A stretch of DNA of 38,451 bases, from the NCBI GenBank assembly GCA_002328805.1, contig DCVX01000014.1:1-38451 (forward strand), read 5' to 3'. The position numbers and the translations under genes are program-made. Positions within the stretch are counted from its first letter, which is position 1. Every line of letters starts with the position of its first letter. The DNA is from Candidatus Dojkabacteria bacterium UBA2177 (GTDB taxonomy: Bacteria; Patescibacteriota; Dojkabacteria; SC72). The notes under the pieces are model-generated. The model did not search any database. It saw only the letters and a program-made list of their open reading frames with translations, and was not told the DNA's origin. Positions 1 through 6,983 of the stretch are shown piece after piece.

Positions 1-767
1 TCATCTATTATTAGTAAATCTACTGCTCTATATTTATTTCTAAAGTCCTCATTCCTCTTTGTTCTGATAGCTTCAACCATTTCATTAAGGAATTGTTCTA
101 TGGATATGTATATTACTTTTTTATTTGGATCTCTTTTTAGTATTTCGTTTCCGATCGCTTGCATAAGGTGAGTCTTCCCTACTCCTGTTTCTCCGTAATA
201 GAAAACAGGGTTGTAGGCTTTTCCTAAGTCTTCTAAAACAGCTTGTGCTACAGCCTCTGCTAGTCTGTTATTTGAACCCACAACGAAATTACTGAAAAGA
301 TATTTAGGATTAAGGTGAGATTCCTCTAATGCCATCTTGTAAGCAGCTTCTTCTTTTTCTCTTGCTGAGAAGAGATCTAGAACCTCTTCATTTTCTTCTC
401 CCAAGGGATTATGGTATTCATACTTTGGCTTACTTGAAGAGCGGGTACTCTCTCTTAGATTTACTTCGATTTCAAAATTTCTTTGACAAGTTTTAAGGAA
501 TGCTTTTTGTAGAGCGTATTTATAATCTTTAAGGATCTTTTCTCTTTTATATGCCGCATCACAAGATATTTGCACTACACCATTATTAATATCCTCAATA
601 TAGGCATTACCAAAAAGACCTCCAAACTCTCTCTGTCCAATTGCTTGCTTTAAGTGTTCTCTCGCTTCTCTCCAAACTTCTTCTGGGTCAAAGTGATCAT
701 CTCCATTGATTGTATTCGAAGTAGTCTCTATTTGCTGTAGGTGATTTTCAAAATCTGCTTTTTTCAT
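1..767 (-). CDS. dnaA: Chromosomal replication initiator DnaA (partial, C-terminus off the left edge)
   Basis: Initiator ATPase that binds DnaA boxes and opens the origin. The frame is open from the ATG at 767 down to base 1, so about 255 N-terminal residues are visible. The N-terminal helicase-loading domain is followed by an acidic linker and the AAA+ domain with Walker A GETGVGKTH and Walker B VDLLIIDD at the very edge. The DNA-binding domain IV lies outside the window. The gene points away from rpmH, and the gap between them holds paired DnaA boxes, the classic dnaA-rpmH arrangement. No Shine-Dalgarno site is seen before the ATG. Family assignment is certain. Confidence 0.97.
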   Translation of the reverse strand, partial: MKKADFENHLQQIETTSNTINGDDHFDPEEVWREAREHLKQAIGQREFGGLFGNAYIEDINNGVVQISCDAAYKREKILKDYKYALQKAFLKTCQRNFEIEVNLRESTRSSSKPKYEYHNPLGEENEEVLDLFSAREKEEAAYKMALEESHLNPKYLFSNFVVGSNNRLAEAVAQAVLEDLGKAYNPVFYYGETGVGKTHLMQAIGNEILKRDPNKKVIYISIEQFLNEMVEAIRTKRNEDFRNKYRAVDLLIID

Positions 768-865
768 ATAGTTAACGATAACTAAATAGGCAACTTAAAT
801 AATTCAAATGGGGGCAGTCAATGGCCGATTGGGACTTTTATTCATTATAATGATTTGTAAGGAAA

Positions 866-884
866 TGTGGATATGTTTTCCACA
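866..884. promoter_or_regulatory. Pair of opposed DnaA boxes
   Basis: Positions 876-884 read TTTTCCACA on the plus strand and 866-874 read ATATCCACA on the minus strand, each one mismatch from the TTATCCACA consensus. They are separated by one base and form an imperfect palindrome. They may serve origin binding, dnaA autoregulation, or both. Confidence 0.65.
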
Positions 885-976
885 GTGTCAAATTAACCCT
901 TACAAAGATTGCGTTTTTAATATATGAAAAACACTCCAATAATTTTGGATATAAAATTTTCTATAAGGGAAAACAC

Positions 977-1005
977 TTGGCAAGAAGGGATTCCATCTGT
1001 ATAAT
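977..1005 (+). promoter_or_regulatory. rpmH promoter, leaderless
   Basis: A near-perfect sigma-70 promoter: -35 TTGGCA at 977-982, a 17-bp spacer, and -10 TATAAT at 1000-1005. The rpmH ATG begins at 1014, eight bases after the -10, which is where transcription should start. The mRNA should therefore begin at or within one or two bases of the AUG. Confidence 0.85.
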
Positions 1006-1013
1006 ACCCCTGT

Positions 1014-1196
1014 ATGAAGAGAACATATCAACCAAAAAATAAAAAGAGACTTAAGAAATTTGGATTCAGAGCAAGATCTAAGACTCCTGGAGGAAGAAGA
1101 GTTCTAAAGAGAAGGAAAGCAAAGGGACGAAAAAATCTTTCTGTAAGTGAGGAGTACAAGTTATTGAGAAAAAAGCAGGGAAAGGGTATAAGATAG
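1014..1196 (+). CDS. rpmH: 50S ribosomal protein L34
   Basis: Small basic large-subunit protein. The core runs from MKRTYQP through the GFRAR and AKGRK motifs, all diagnostic of L34. At 60 residues it is longer than the usual 44-46: about 14 extra charged residues follow the AKGRKNLS motif where most L34 proteins end. It is first in the rightward rpmH-rnpA-yidD-yidC-jag series, with rnpA nine bases downstream. The start codon sits eight bases after a consensus -10 box and no Shine-Dalgarno site is possible, so translation should be leaderless. Stop codon TAG. Confidence 0.97.
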   Translation: MKRTYQPKNKKRLKKFGFRARSKTPGGRRVLKRRKAKGRKNLSVSEEYKLLRKKQGKGIR

Positions 1197-1205
1197 TATA
1201 TTATT

Positions 1206-1541
1206 ATGCTTCCTAAAAAATTTCGTTTACCACCAGAAAATTTCGAAAAAGTTTACCGTCAAGGCAAGAAAGCTAGAGGAAGGTATGGAATGTTTGTTTT
1301 TGTTAAAACAGATGTGGGGAACCCTAGATTTGGATTTGTTCTAAGTAAGAAGATAGGTGGAGCGGTTGCTAGGAATAGGATGACAAGATTGTTGAGGGTT
1401 GTAGTTATGGAGATTGTTAATGAAAAGAATCTTAGTGAATTAAGTATGGATTTTCAGTATATAGCTTTTAGCTATTGTGATAAAAAGAATCTACTTAAGA
1501 GAGAGGTGGAAGGACAGTTTGAAGAGATTCTTTCTAAATAA
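1206..1541 (+). CDS. rnpA: Ribonuclease P protein component
   Basis: Protein subunit of RNase P, which with the RnpB RNA removes the 5' leader of pre-tRNAs. At 111 residues it has the normal family length. The RNR motif that contacts the RNA is present as ARNRMTRLLR near residues 55-65, after the typical F-x-F-V and GFVLSKK strands. It follows rpmH by nine bases, the near-universal arrangement. I saw no rnpB RNA gene in the window. There is no Shine-Dalgarno site, so translation may be coupled to rpmH. Confidence 0.95.
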   Translation: MLPKKFRLPPENFEKVYRQGKKARGRYGMFVFVKTDVGNPRFGFVLSKKIGGAVARNRMTRLLRVVVMEIVNEKNLSELSMDFQYIAFSYCDKKNLLKREVEGQFEEILSK

Positions 1542-1570
1542 AAGATTTACTATTTATTATCGGTAATAAT

Positions 1571-1813
1571 ATGCTTAAGAAGTTAGTTCTTTTAATAATA
1601 AAGGGATATCAGAAGACTTTTTCTTTTGATCATGGTCTGATGGGAGAGCTTTTGCCTAATACTAGATTTTGTAAATTTACCCCTACTTGTTCAGAGTATG
1701 GATATGGTGCAATTGATAAGCATGGGGTTTTCAAAGGGGGTTGGCTTTTTCTTAAAAGGTTTGTTAGATGTAACCCTTGGACAGAGCCTGGAACCTATGA
1801 TCCTGTTCCTTAG
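1571..1813 (+). CDS. yidD: Membrane protein insertion efficiency factor YidD
   Basis: Small membrane-associated protein thought to assist YidC in inserting inner-membrane proteins. It has an N-terminal amphipathic segment (LKKLVLLIIKGYQ), the conserved cysteine region CKFTPTCSEYGYGAID and the C-terminal RFVRCNPW motif. Canonical members begin the cysteine region RFYPSCS; here it is RFCKFTPTCS with an additional cysteine, and the preceding segment LMGELLP also differs. Length 80 is normal. It lies between rnpA and yidC as in most bacteria. Stop codon TAG. Confidence 0.93.
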   Translation: MLKKLVLLIIKGYQKTFSFDHGLMGELLPNTRFCKFTPTCSEYGYGAIDKHGVFKGGWLFLKRFVRCNPWTEPGTYDPVP

Positions 1814-1860
1814 CTCGGATTTATGATATATTCGCTAGCATTAGTTTAAAATTATTGAAA

Positions 1861-2724
1861 ATGTTTTCAACAATCTGGAACAATATAATATACTACCCGA
1901 TACTTAATCTTCTAATTGTTTTCTACGATCTACTCTTTAACAATCTTGGTTTAGCAATTATAGCAATTGCTATTTTAATAAGGTTGGTTCTAATTCCTTT
2001 AATGAAGAAGCAGACAGAGATGACAAAGAAGATGTCCTCTTTGAAGCCTCAGATGGATGCGTTGCAGAAGAAATATAAGAATAATCCAGAGAAATTATCT
2101 CAAGAGCAGATAAAGCTTTATAAGAAGGTCGGATATAATCCTCTTGGTTGTCTTGTTACTTTTGTTCCCCAACTTATTATTCTTTCTGTCCTTATACAGG
2201 TTATTAGAAATGTTACGACTGGAGATTTAAATGGGATATATCCTTTTGTATCAAACTTACTAAATAACGGAGCTTCTTTAACTATAAATACGAACTTCAT
2301 TGTCTGGGATCTTACAAAGTCATTTAACGACCTTTCTTCAGAATTTGGGAATTTCTCTGTAGAAGCACTTCCCTATCTTGGGTTAAGTGTCCTAGTTGGG
2401 GTCTCTCAGTATTTTGCCTCTAAATTTACTCAGGTTATGCAGGAGGGGCTTTCTCAACCAGAGGAACCTAAGAAAGGGAAAGAGTTATCCCCAGAGGATA
2501 TGACTAAGAAGATGACAAAGTCTTTCTCCTTGATATTGCCGTTTACAACAATATTTATTGCGATTAGTGCTCCAGCAGCATTAAGTCTGTATTGGGCAGT
2601 TCAGTCATTTCTGCTTGTTATTCAGTATATGTCTTTGGACTGGGATAAGACCGAGAAGGGAATACAGAACTTGTTTACGAAGTTGAGAAAAAATAAGGAG
2701 AAGAGTAAGAAATCTCCAAAGTAA
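1861..2724 (+). CDS. yidC: Membrane protein insertase YidC
   Basis: Inserts and folds proteins in the cytoplasmic membrane, alone or with SecYEG. It is a short form of 287 residues without the large periplasmic domain of proteobacterial YidC, as in Gram-positives and CPR bacteria. Five hydrophobic segments are visible. The conserved arginine of the groove lies in the first core helix (ILIRLVLIPL), followed by the cytoplasmic helical hairpin (KKQTEMTKKM to YKKVGYNPLG). The tail is basic (KNKEKSKKSPK), as in ribosome-binding YidC. A TTG at 1855 is also in frame, but the ATG at 1861 is preferred. A TAAAAT box eight bases upstream could give a leaderless transcript. Confidence 0.95.
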   Translation: MFSTIWNNIIYYPILNLLIVFYDLLFNNLGLAIIAIAILIRLVLIPLMKKQTEMTKKMSSLKPQMDALQKKYKNNPEKLSQEQIKLYKKVGYNPLGCLVTFVPQLIILSVLIQVIRNVTTGDLNGIYPFVSNLLNNGASLTINTNFIVWDLTKSFNDLSSEFGNFSVEALPYLGLSVLVGVSQYFASKFTQVMQEGLSQPEEPKKGKELSPEDMTKKMTKSFSLILPFTTIFIAISAPAALSLYWAVQSFLLVIQYMSLDWDKTEKGIQNLFTKLRKNKEKSKKSPK

Positions 2725-2757
2725 TTCAAGAAGTAATTAAATTGTTAGATTTGTCAT

Positions 2758-3240
2758 ATGAAAGACAAAGAATTAATAAAGTTAGTAGAAAAAGAGGTAG
2801 AAACACTATGCTCTTTATTAGAGGTTGACTGTGAGAGAATCATAAGCCTTGAAGAAGGAGATGAAGATGTTAAGTATATAAAGATCTCTTTCGATGGAGA
2901 GGATTTGGGTTATATGATAGGTAACCGTGGCAGACATCTGGATTCTATACAATATATTCTCCAACTTATGGTAGGAAAAATAACAGAACAGGATCCTAAT
3001 TATAGAGTTCTAGTAGATGTGGGTGGCTATAGGCAGGAAAGAAACAGCCATTTGGAAGAGATGGCTTTGCAGAAGGCAGATGATGTCAGAATTCTTGGAG
3101 AGGCTATAGACCTTCCTCCAATGAAGCCTGCAGACAGGAGGGCAGTACATATCGCACTATCTGAATACGATGACATTGTTACAGAGAGTGAGGGTGAAGG
3201 AAGAGATAGGCATATCGTAATTAAGCCTGCAAATAAGTAA
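2758..3240 (+). CDS. jag: Jag/KhpB family KH-R3H RNA-binding protein
   Basis: Single-strand nucleic-acid-binding protein, always found next to yidC and linked in Firmicutes to cell division and elongation. The KH-like domain has its GxxG loop as IGNRGRHL near residues 59-66, and the R3H domain shows RRAVH near 124-128. At 160 residues it lacks the roughly 50-residue Jag_N domain of Bacillus Jag. The ATG follows an extended -10-like TGTTAGATT by six bases and has no Shine-Dalgarno site, so a separate leaderless transcript is possible although the -10 is weak. Confidence 0.93.
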   Translation: MKDKELIKLVEKEVETLCSLLEVDCERIISLEEGDEDVKYIKISFDGEDLGYMIGNRGRHLDSIQYILQLMVGKITEQDPNYRVLVDVGGYRQERNSHLEEMALQKADDVRILGEAIDLPPMKPADRRAVHIALSEYDDIVTESEGEGRDRHIVIKPANK

Positions 3241-3247
3241 TTATTAG

Positions 3248-3256
3248 TGATAGAAT
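3248..3256 (+). promoter_or_regulatory. Extended -10 promoter of the O-antigen-ligase-like gene
   Basis: TGA followed by TAGAAT (3251-3256) matches the extended -10 pattern TGN-TATAAT with one mismatch. The ATG at 3263 lies six bases further on, predicting a leaderless mRNA. The site is in the 22-bp gap after jag. Confidence 0.5.
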
Positions 3257-3262
3257 TGTTAA

Positions 3263-4717
3263 ATGACAATTCTACCTAAGAACAAGTTTAAAAAGGAATC
3301 CCTCTTTATTGCTTTTGTATTTCTTCTTTTTCTTGTGTTCTCCCCTATTCTATTGAATGAATCTCCTCTTAAGACTCTTGTAATTTTTTTAAGTTTGATC
3401 CTTTGGCTTGGTTTATTTATTTACACAAAAAACATATTATTTTCTTCCCTTCTGTATATATTCCTTGTTCTACCATTCAACATAACTTTACAGCTACCTA
3501 CTGCTGTAGAAATTTTTAATACAGAAATTTTACTTGCAAAGCCTTTTGTTGAAGGAGTATATGTCAATTACCTCGTACCGACATTATCTATATTGGATCT
3601 TGGTATAGTGCTTGTTTTAGGGAGTTTTCTTGTAACTAAGGGGTTTTCTTTCTATAAACGCCTCTTTAAAAACCTTAAAAATGGACTACTTTTTCTTCTT
3701 GTGTTTTTATTTGTTCAGAACATCATTCTTCTTGATGCCAATTCTTTATTGTTTTCTCTTAGATTGTTTTCTTTAATTCTGCTTTTCCTCTCTTTTTTAG
3801 AAATAAAGAAAATAGAAGTATTAGACAAAACCATAAAGAAGAAGATTCTAAATGTAGGAAGTGGAATCCTCCTAACCAATGTTTTAATACAAGGTATTTT
3901 GGGAGTAATTCAATTTAAAAGAGGTTCCAGTCTGGGTATCAATTTCTTGGGAGAATCTGAAATTGTTAGTGGGATGATGGGTTCTAGTTTTGTTGAACTC
4001 TCTGGTCAGGTTTTTTTAAGAGCTTATGGGACATTTCCACATCCTAATGTTTTAAGTGGGTTTTTGCTTCTAGCAATATTTGTGGGAATGTATCTTTATA
4101 ACAGGGAGAAAATAATGGGGAGCTTGTTAATCATGTTTTCGTCTTTGTTTATGGTGTTTACTTTCTCTAGGATTAGTCTTCTGCTGGCAATGGTTGTTAT
4201 CTTTGTTTTTATTACAAAAGAAGTTCTTTTTAAAAAAGGGTGGTCTTTATTAAGTGTTTCTTTCTCTCCCCTACTAATGGAGAGGTTTCAGAACTTGTTT
4301 AATCGTGGGGATAGGAGTTGGTCAGAAAGGGTGGATTTAATCAAGGCTAGTTTTAGGGTTATTAAAGAAAATTTGTTGTTAGGTGTAGGAGGAGGTAATT
4401 TTGTAAGAGGTATGGAAGGTTTTGTTCCTAGGACTTCTAGGGGGATACTTTTAACACAGCCGGTTCATAATATTTTTCTATTATATCTTTCCGAATTTGG
4501 GATTTTAGGGTTTGTTTTAATATTTTATGTTTTGTTTTATGGAGTTATTAAAGATATTAAGAGGATTACGTTGTATGGGATACTTATTCTTTTTGTGATT
4601 ATTGTAATAGGGGTTTTTGACCATTATCTTGTTTCTCTACCACAAGGGATGGTTATTTTTTTCTCTTTGCTTTTGCTTTTGAATAATTCTTTACAAGGGA
4701 AAGAATGGGTGGGGTAG
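3263..4717 (+). CDS. O-antigen ligase / polymerase-like membrane protein (Wzy_C family)
   Basis: A 484-residue, highly hydrophobic protein with roughly ten to twelve membrane segments. The signature of the O-antigen ligase/polymerase superfamily is present late in the protein: an exposed loop with GVGGGNFVRGM, then QPVHNIFLLYLSEFGILG, matching the H-N-x-x-L-x-x-x-x-E-x-G pattern of Wzy_C. Such enzymes join or polymerise lipid-linked glycans on the outer face of the membrane. What the acceptor is in this organism cannot be told. Repeat-rich stretches of Phe/Leu/Ile give the gene a T-rich plus strand. Stop codon TAG. It ends just before two leftward tRNA genes. Confidence 0.8.
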   Translation: MTILPKNKFKKESLFIAFVFLLFLVFSPILLNESPLKTLVIFLSLILWLGLFIYTKNILFSSLLYIFLVLPFNITLQLPTAVEIFNTEILLAKPFVEGVYVNYLVPTLSILDLGIVLVLGSFLVTKGFSFYKRLFKNLKNGLLFLLVFLFVQNIILLDANSLLFSLRLFSLILLFLSFLEIKKIEVLDKTIKKKILNVGSGILLTNVLIQGILGVIQFKRGSSLGINFLGESEIVSGMMGSSFVELSGQVFLRAYGTFPHPNVLSGFLLLAIFVGMYLYNREKIMGSLLIMFSSLFMVFTFSRISLLLAMVVIFVFITKEVLFKKGWSLLSVSFSPLLMERFQNLFNRGDRSWSERVDLIKASFRVIKENLLLGVGGGNFVRGMEGFVPRTSRGILLTQPVHNIFLLYLSEFGILGFVLIFYVLFYGVIKDIKRITLYGILILFVIIVIGVFDHYLVSLPQGMVIFFSLLLLLNNSLQGKEWVG

Positions 4718-4725
4718 CTCTAATA

Positions 4726-4815
4726 TGGCGGAGAGAGTGGGATTCGAACCCACGATATGATTTCTCATATGCACGCTCTCCAAGCGTGTCCTTTCGACCA
4801 CTCAGGCATCTCTCC
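4726..4815 (-). tRNA. tRNA-Ser (anticodon GGA)
   Basis: A class II tRNA on the minus strand. The acceptor GGAGAGA pairs with TCTCTCC; the anticodon arm is CACGC-TTGGAGA-GCGTG, giving anticodon GGA. A long variable arm (ATATG/CATAT stem) and the T arm GTGGG-TTCGAAT-CCCAC complete it. The discriminator G is followed by an encoded CCA. Length 90. Confidence 0.97.
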
Positions 4816-4971
4816 ACAAGGATTATTCTAACAAATAATGGCTTAATTAACTAGGGAGGTGATTGTATGGTCCGATAGTATATTAAATCTGATGTGGAAA
4901 AGGTATATAGTTGCTATCAACTTAGGAAAACTGAATAACCTCGACATATGATTGTTATAGGTTAGCGGGTA
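4816..4971. other. Spacer between two tRNA genes, no gene seen
   Basis: About 155 bp without a convincing reading frame. On the minus strand TAGAAT (rc of ATTCTA at about 4826-4831) lies ten bases before the tRNA-Ser 5' end and may be its -10 box. Nothing else was recognised. Confidence 0.4.
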
Positions 4972-5045
4972 CGTACCTGGCCGGAATCGAACCGACAACC
5001 TACTGCTTAGAAGGCAGTTGCTCTATCCTATTGAGCTACAGGTAC
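4972..5045 (-). tRNA. tRNA-Arg (anticodon UCU)
   Basis: Minus-strand cloverleaf: acceptor GTACCTG/CAGGTAC, anticodon arm ACTGC-CTTCTAA-GCAGT with anticodon TCT, T arm GTCGG-TTCGATT-CCGGC. The discriminator is G and no CCA is encoded (TAC follows), unlike the neighbouring tRNA-Ser, so CCA must be added by a nucleotidyltransferase. A TAAAAT box preceded at 17 bp by TTTATT upstream is a plausible promoter. Confidence 0.97.
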
Positions 5046-5089
5046 TTAACAGCTGCAATTTTATCAGTAAATTGGTCTAAAATAAAGGA

Positions 5090-6976
5090 TTATTCTACCT
5101 CTCTAACCTCTATAATAATTCCTCCCTGTCTTTTGGGGAAAGACTTTAGCCACTCTGGGAACCACTCAGGTATAAAATCAACAAGGGCATCTTTATCAGA
5201 AAAAGATAATGATTGAATATATTCATTTCCTTCTTCCCAATTCTTCCCCTTTAGTTCTTCTATTATCCTCTCTTTATCCACCTTGGGTTTAACAGTACCC
5301 TTAGCAATTAATTTAATGGTTATTCCTTCTGCATTACTCTCTACAACGGATATCTCTTTCTCTATTTTTTCATCTAACTCTAAATCCCAATCTCCTTCTG
5401 TTTCAAAAAGATTCTCCTCTTTAGCCTTTTCTGTAAGAAGACCAGCTACCCCTTCGTCAAAACCATCATTTAAGAAATACGAAGCCTTACTCTCTGTTTT
5501 AATTGAAACATTAACAGTCTTTGCTTCTGCACCTATCGCAACTTCTGTATCTACACTGTCCGGGATAACTTTACTTGTTATAGAATCTTCAATAATTTTC
5601 CAATTACCAGTTAAATCTTTTAGCTCTTGCTCCCCCTCCTTTATCGCAAGCTTCTTCAGTTCTTCAACAGCTTTATCTACATCTGCCTTAGAAAGAACAG
5701 TATATTCTTCTTTTGAACCACCCGTGAGGGCAGAACTATTTAAACCAAAAACTTGGTTAGTTGAATATCCTTGGATAGCAAACATCTTCCCTGCAGCCAA
5801 GTTGTACTCCTCTCCCACTTCTATTGCTGTGATTGATTTCTCTACAGGTATATTACATTCAACAGAAGCAGCAGAGTCAATAGTATAGCTTAAACCTCCA
5901 GAAGTTAGAGAGGTTCCTGATGGAATTTCTAAACCTCCATCTTCTTCTCCAGGACATAGATATGTGATATTAACTACCCCAGTAGCCTTCTCTCCCTTAA
6001 ATGCTGTCCCCGTAGCTGTTACATTTGTAGATCTTGCCTTTTCTACAGTTTCTGTTTTAACAGGAATCTTAAATTCTTCAAAATCTATCTCTTTAATATT
6101 CTCATCTCCTTCAAAATTCTGCTCTATTTCAACCTCTTTTGCTTCCACATAGATTCTAACCTTTGCCACTACGCCTGTCCTGAAAAAGATAAAACCAACT
6201 AGGATTGCTAACGCAACTAAAGAGATAGCAATTATTGGGGCGAGTTTCTTTAATTTGTTAGGAATAGGGATTTTCTTAAAGAAAGCACCTATACTTGTAA
6301 AAATTGATTTTAAGGATTTAGAAAAATCCACATCCTTTTTAACCTCAGGTTTTTTCTCTCCCGTTATCGGATTTTTTGTTTTGTCTTCGAAATCTACTTT
6401 TGAGAGATCTACTTGTTCTTGAGCTACCGGATCTTCATCCAAACGAACAAATTTCATTTCCTCCTCTTGTCCTGCAGGGAGATCCTGATCTAAAGTAATG
6501 AGCAATTCATCTCCAGGCTTCTCTAGCATTCTGTTTTGTTTATTTTTCTCTATTGCATCATTAACCCTCTTTTGGAAATCTGTGGATTTGTCTTCTTTTG
6601 GAAGGTCTTCTGTCTTTGCTTCTTCTTTCTTTGCAACCTTCTTAGGTGGACTTAACCTCTTCATCCTGTTTTCCTCCTCTTTTTCCCATACCTCTTCGTC
6701 TGGGAATTGTGGAGTGTCTATTACAGACATATTTGCTAAGACTGCATTTCTCTGCCCTGTAGGGTTCTTAATAATCTGTGCAACGAGGAGTTTTTCATTT
6801 TCATCTGCTGTTTCGAGCAACACCCTCAGGTTTATTGGACTAATTAGGAGATCTGTTTCCTCTGCGAAAGTAAGAACGATTCTCTCATTTTGAGAATCTA
6901 AAATTGCACTTACAATATCTGTAAGTTCATCTTCTTTGGTAATTACGATTTTTGTTATTTTTTTGTCTTCATCCAT
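5090..6976 (-). CDS. Membrane-anchored protein with baseplate-J-like extracytoplasmic domain
   Basis: A 628-residue protein. Residues 1-90 form a conserved cytoplasmic region (starting ITKIVITKEDELTDIV), then a charged low-complexity linker to about 240, one membrane helix at about 246-266 (IIAISLVALAILVGFIFF), and a large outer region. Within the outer region, GEEYNLAAGKMF near 389-399 and ALTGGSKEEYTVLSKADV near 416-433 resemble the baseplate J/gp47 fold of phage and contractile-tail baseplates. Two cysteines (about 341 and 374) could form a disulfide. No tail genes are nearby. It follows an FtsA/PilM-like ATPase by seven bases, so the two are probably co-transcribed and may form one envelope complex. 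Function is not known to me; the J-like call is by motif similarity only. Confidence 0.6.
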   Translation of the reverse strand: MDEDKKITKIVITKEDELTDIVSAILDSQNERIVLTFAEETDLLISPINLRVLLETADENEKLLVAQIIKNPTGQRNAVLANMSVIDTPQFPDEEVWEKEEENRMKRLSPPKKVAKKEEAKTEDLPKEDKSTDFQKRVNDAIEKNKQNRMLEKPGDELLITLDQDLPAGQEEEMKFVRLDEDPVAQEQVDLSKVDFEDKTKNPITGEKKPEVKKDVDFSKSLKSIFTSIGAFFKKIPIPNKLKKLAPIIAISLVALAILVGFIFFRTGVVAKVRIYVEAKEVEIEQNFEGDENIKEIDFEEFKIPVKTETVEKARSTNVTATGTAFKGEKATGVVNITYLCPGEEDGGLEIPSGTSLTSGGLSYTIDSAASVECNIPVEKSITAIEVGEEYNLAAGKMFAIQGYSTNQVFGLNSSALTGGSKEEYTVLSKADVDKAVEELKKLAIKEGEQELKDLTGNWKIIEDSITSKVIPDSVDTEVAIGAEAKTVNVSIKTESKASYFLNDGFDEGVAGLLTEKAKEENLFETEGDWDLELDEKIEKEISVVESNAEGITIKLIAKGTVKPKVDKERIIEELKGKNWEEGNEYIQSLSFSDKDALVDFIPEWFPEWLKSFPKRQGGIIIEVREVE

Positions 6977-6983
6977 AAGGTTT

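Larger units (their letters stand above)
768..1013. other. dnaA-rpmH intergenic region, candidate replication origin
   Basis: A 246-bp gene-free gap between divergent dnaA and rpmH. It holds two adjacent DnaA-box-like nonamers (866-884), a perfect palindrome CATTATAATG near 844-853 and a very AT-rich stretch at about 905-960 that could serve as an unwinding element. Position next to dnaA and the rpmH-rnpA-yidD-yidC-jag cluster is typical of bacterial oriC. Only two good boxes are visible, which is few for an origin, so part of the origin could lie beyond dnaA. This is inference from position and motifs. Confidence 0.6.

Noticed and set aside
5283..5888. 201-residue plus-strand reading frame
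   Set aside because: It is antisense to the baseplate-J-like gene, rich in Ser/Phe/Leu as expected from the reverse of a Glu/Lys-rich gene, and has no family features.
5090..6976. Possible phage tail or contractile injection locus
   Set aside because: Only one baseplate-J-like domain is present, on a membrane-anchored protein; no sheath, tube, spike or other tail genes are near.
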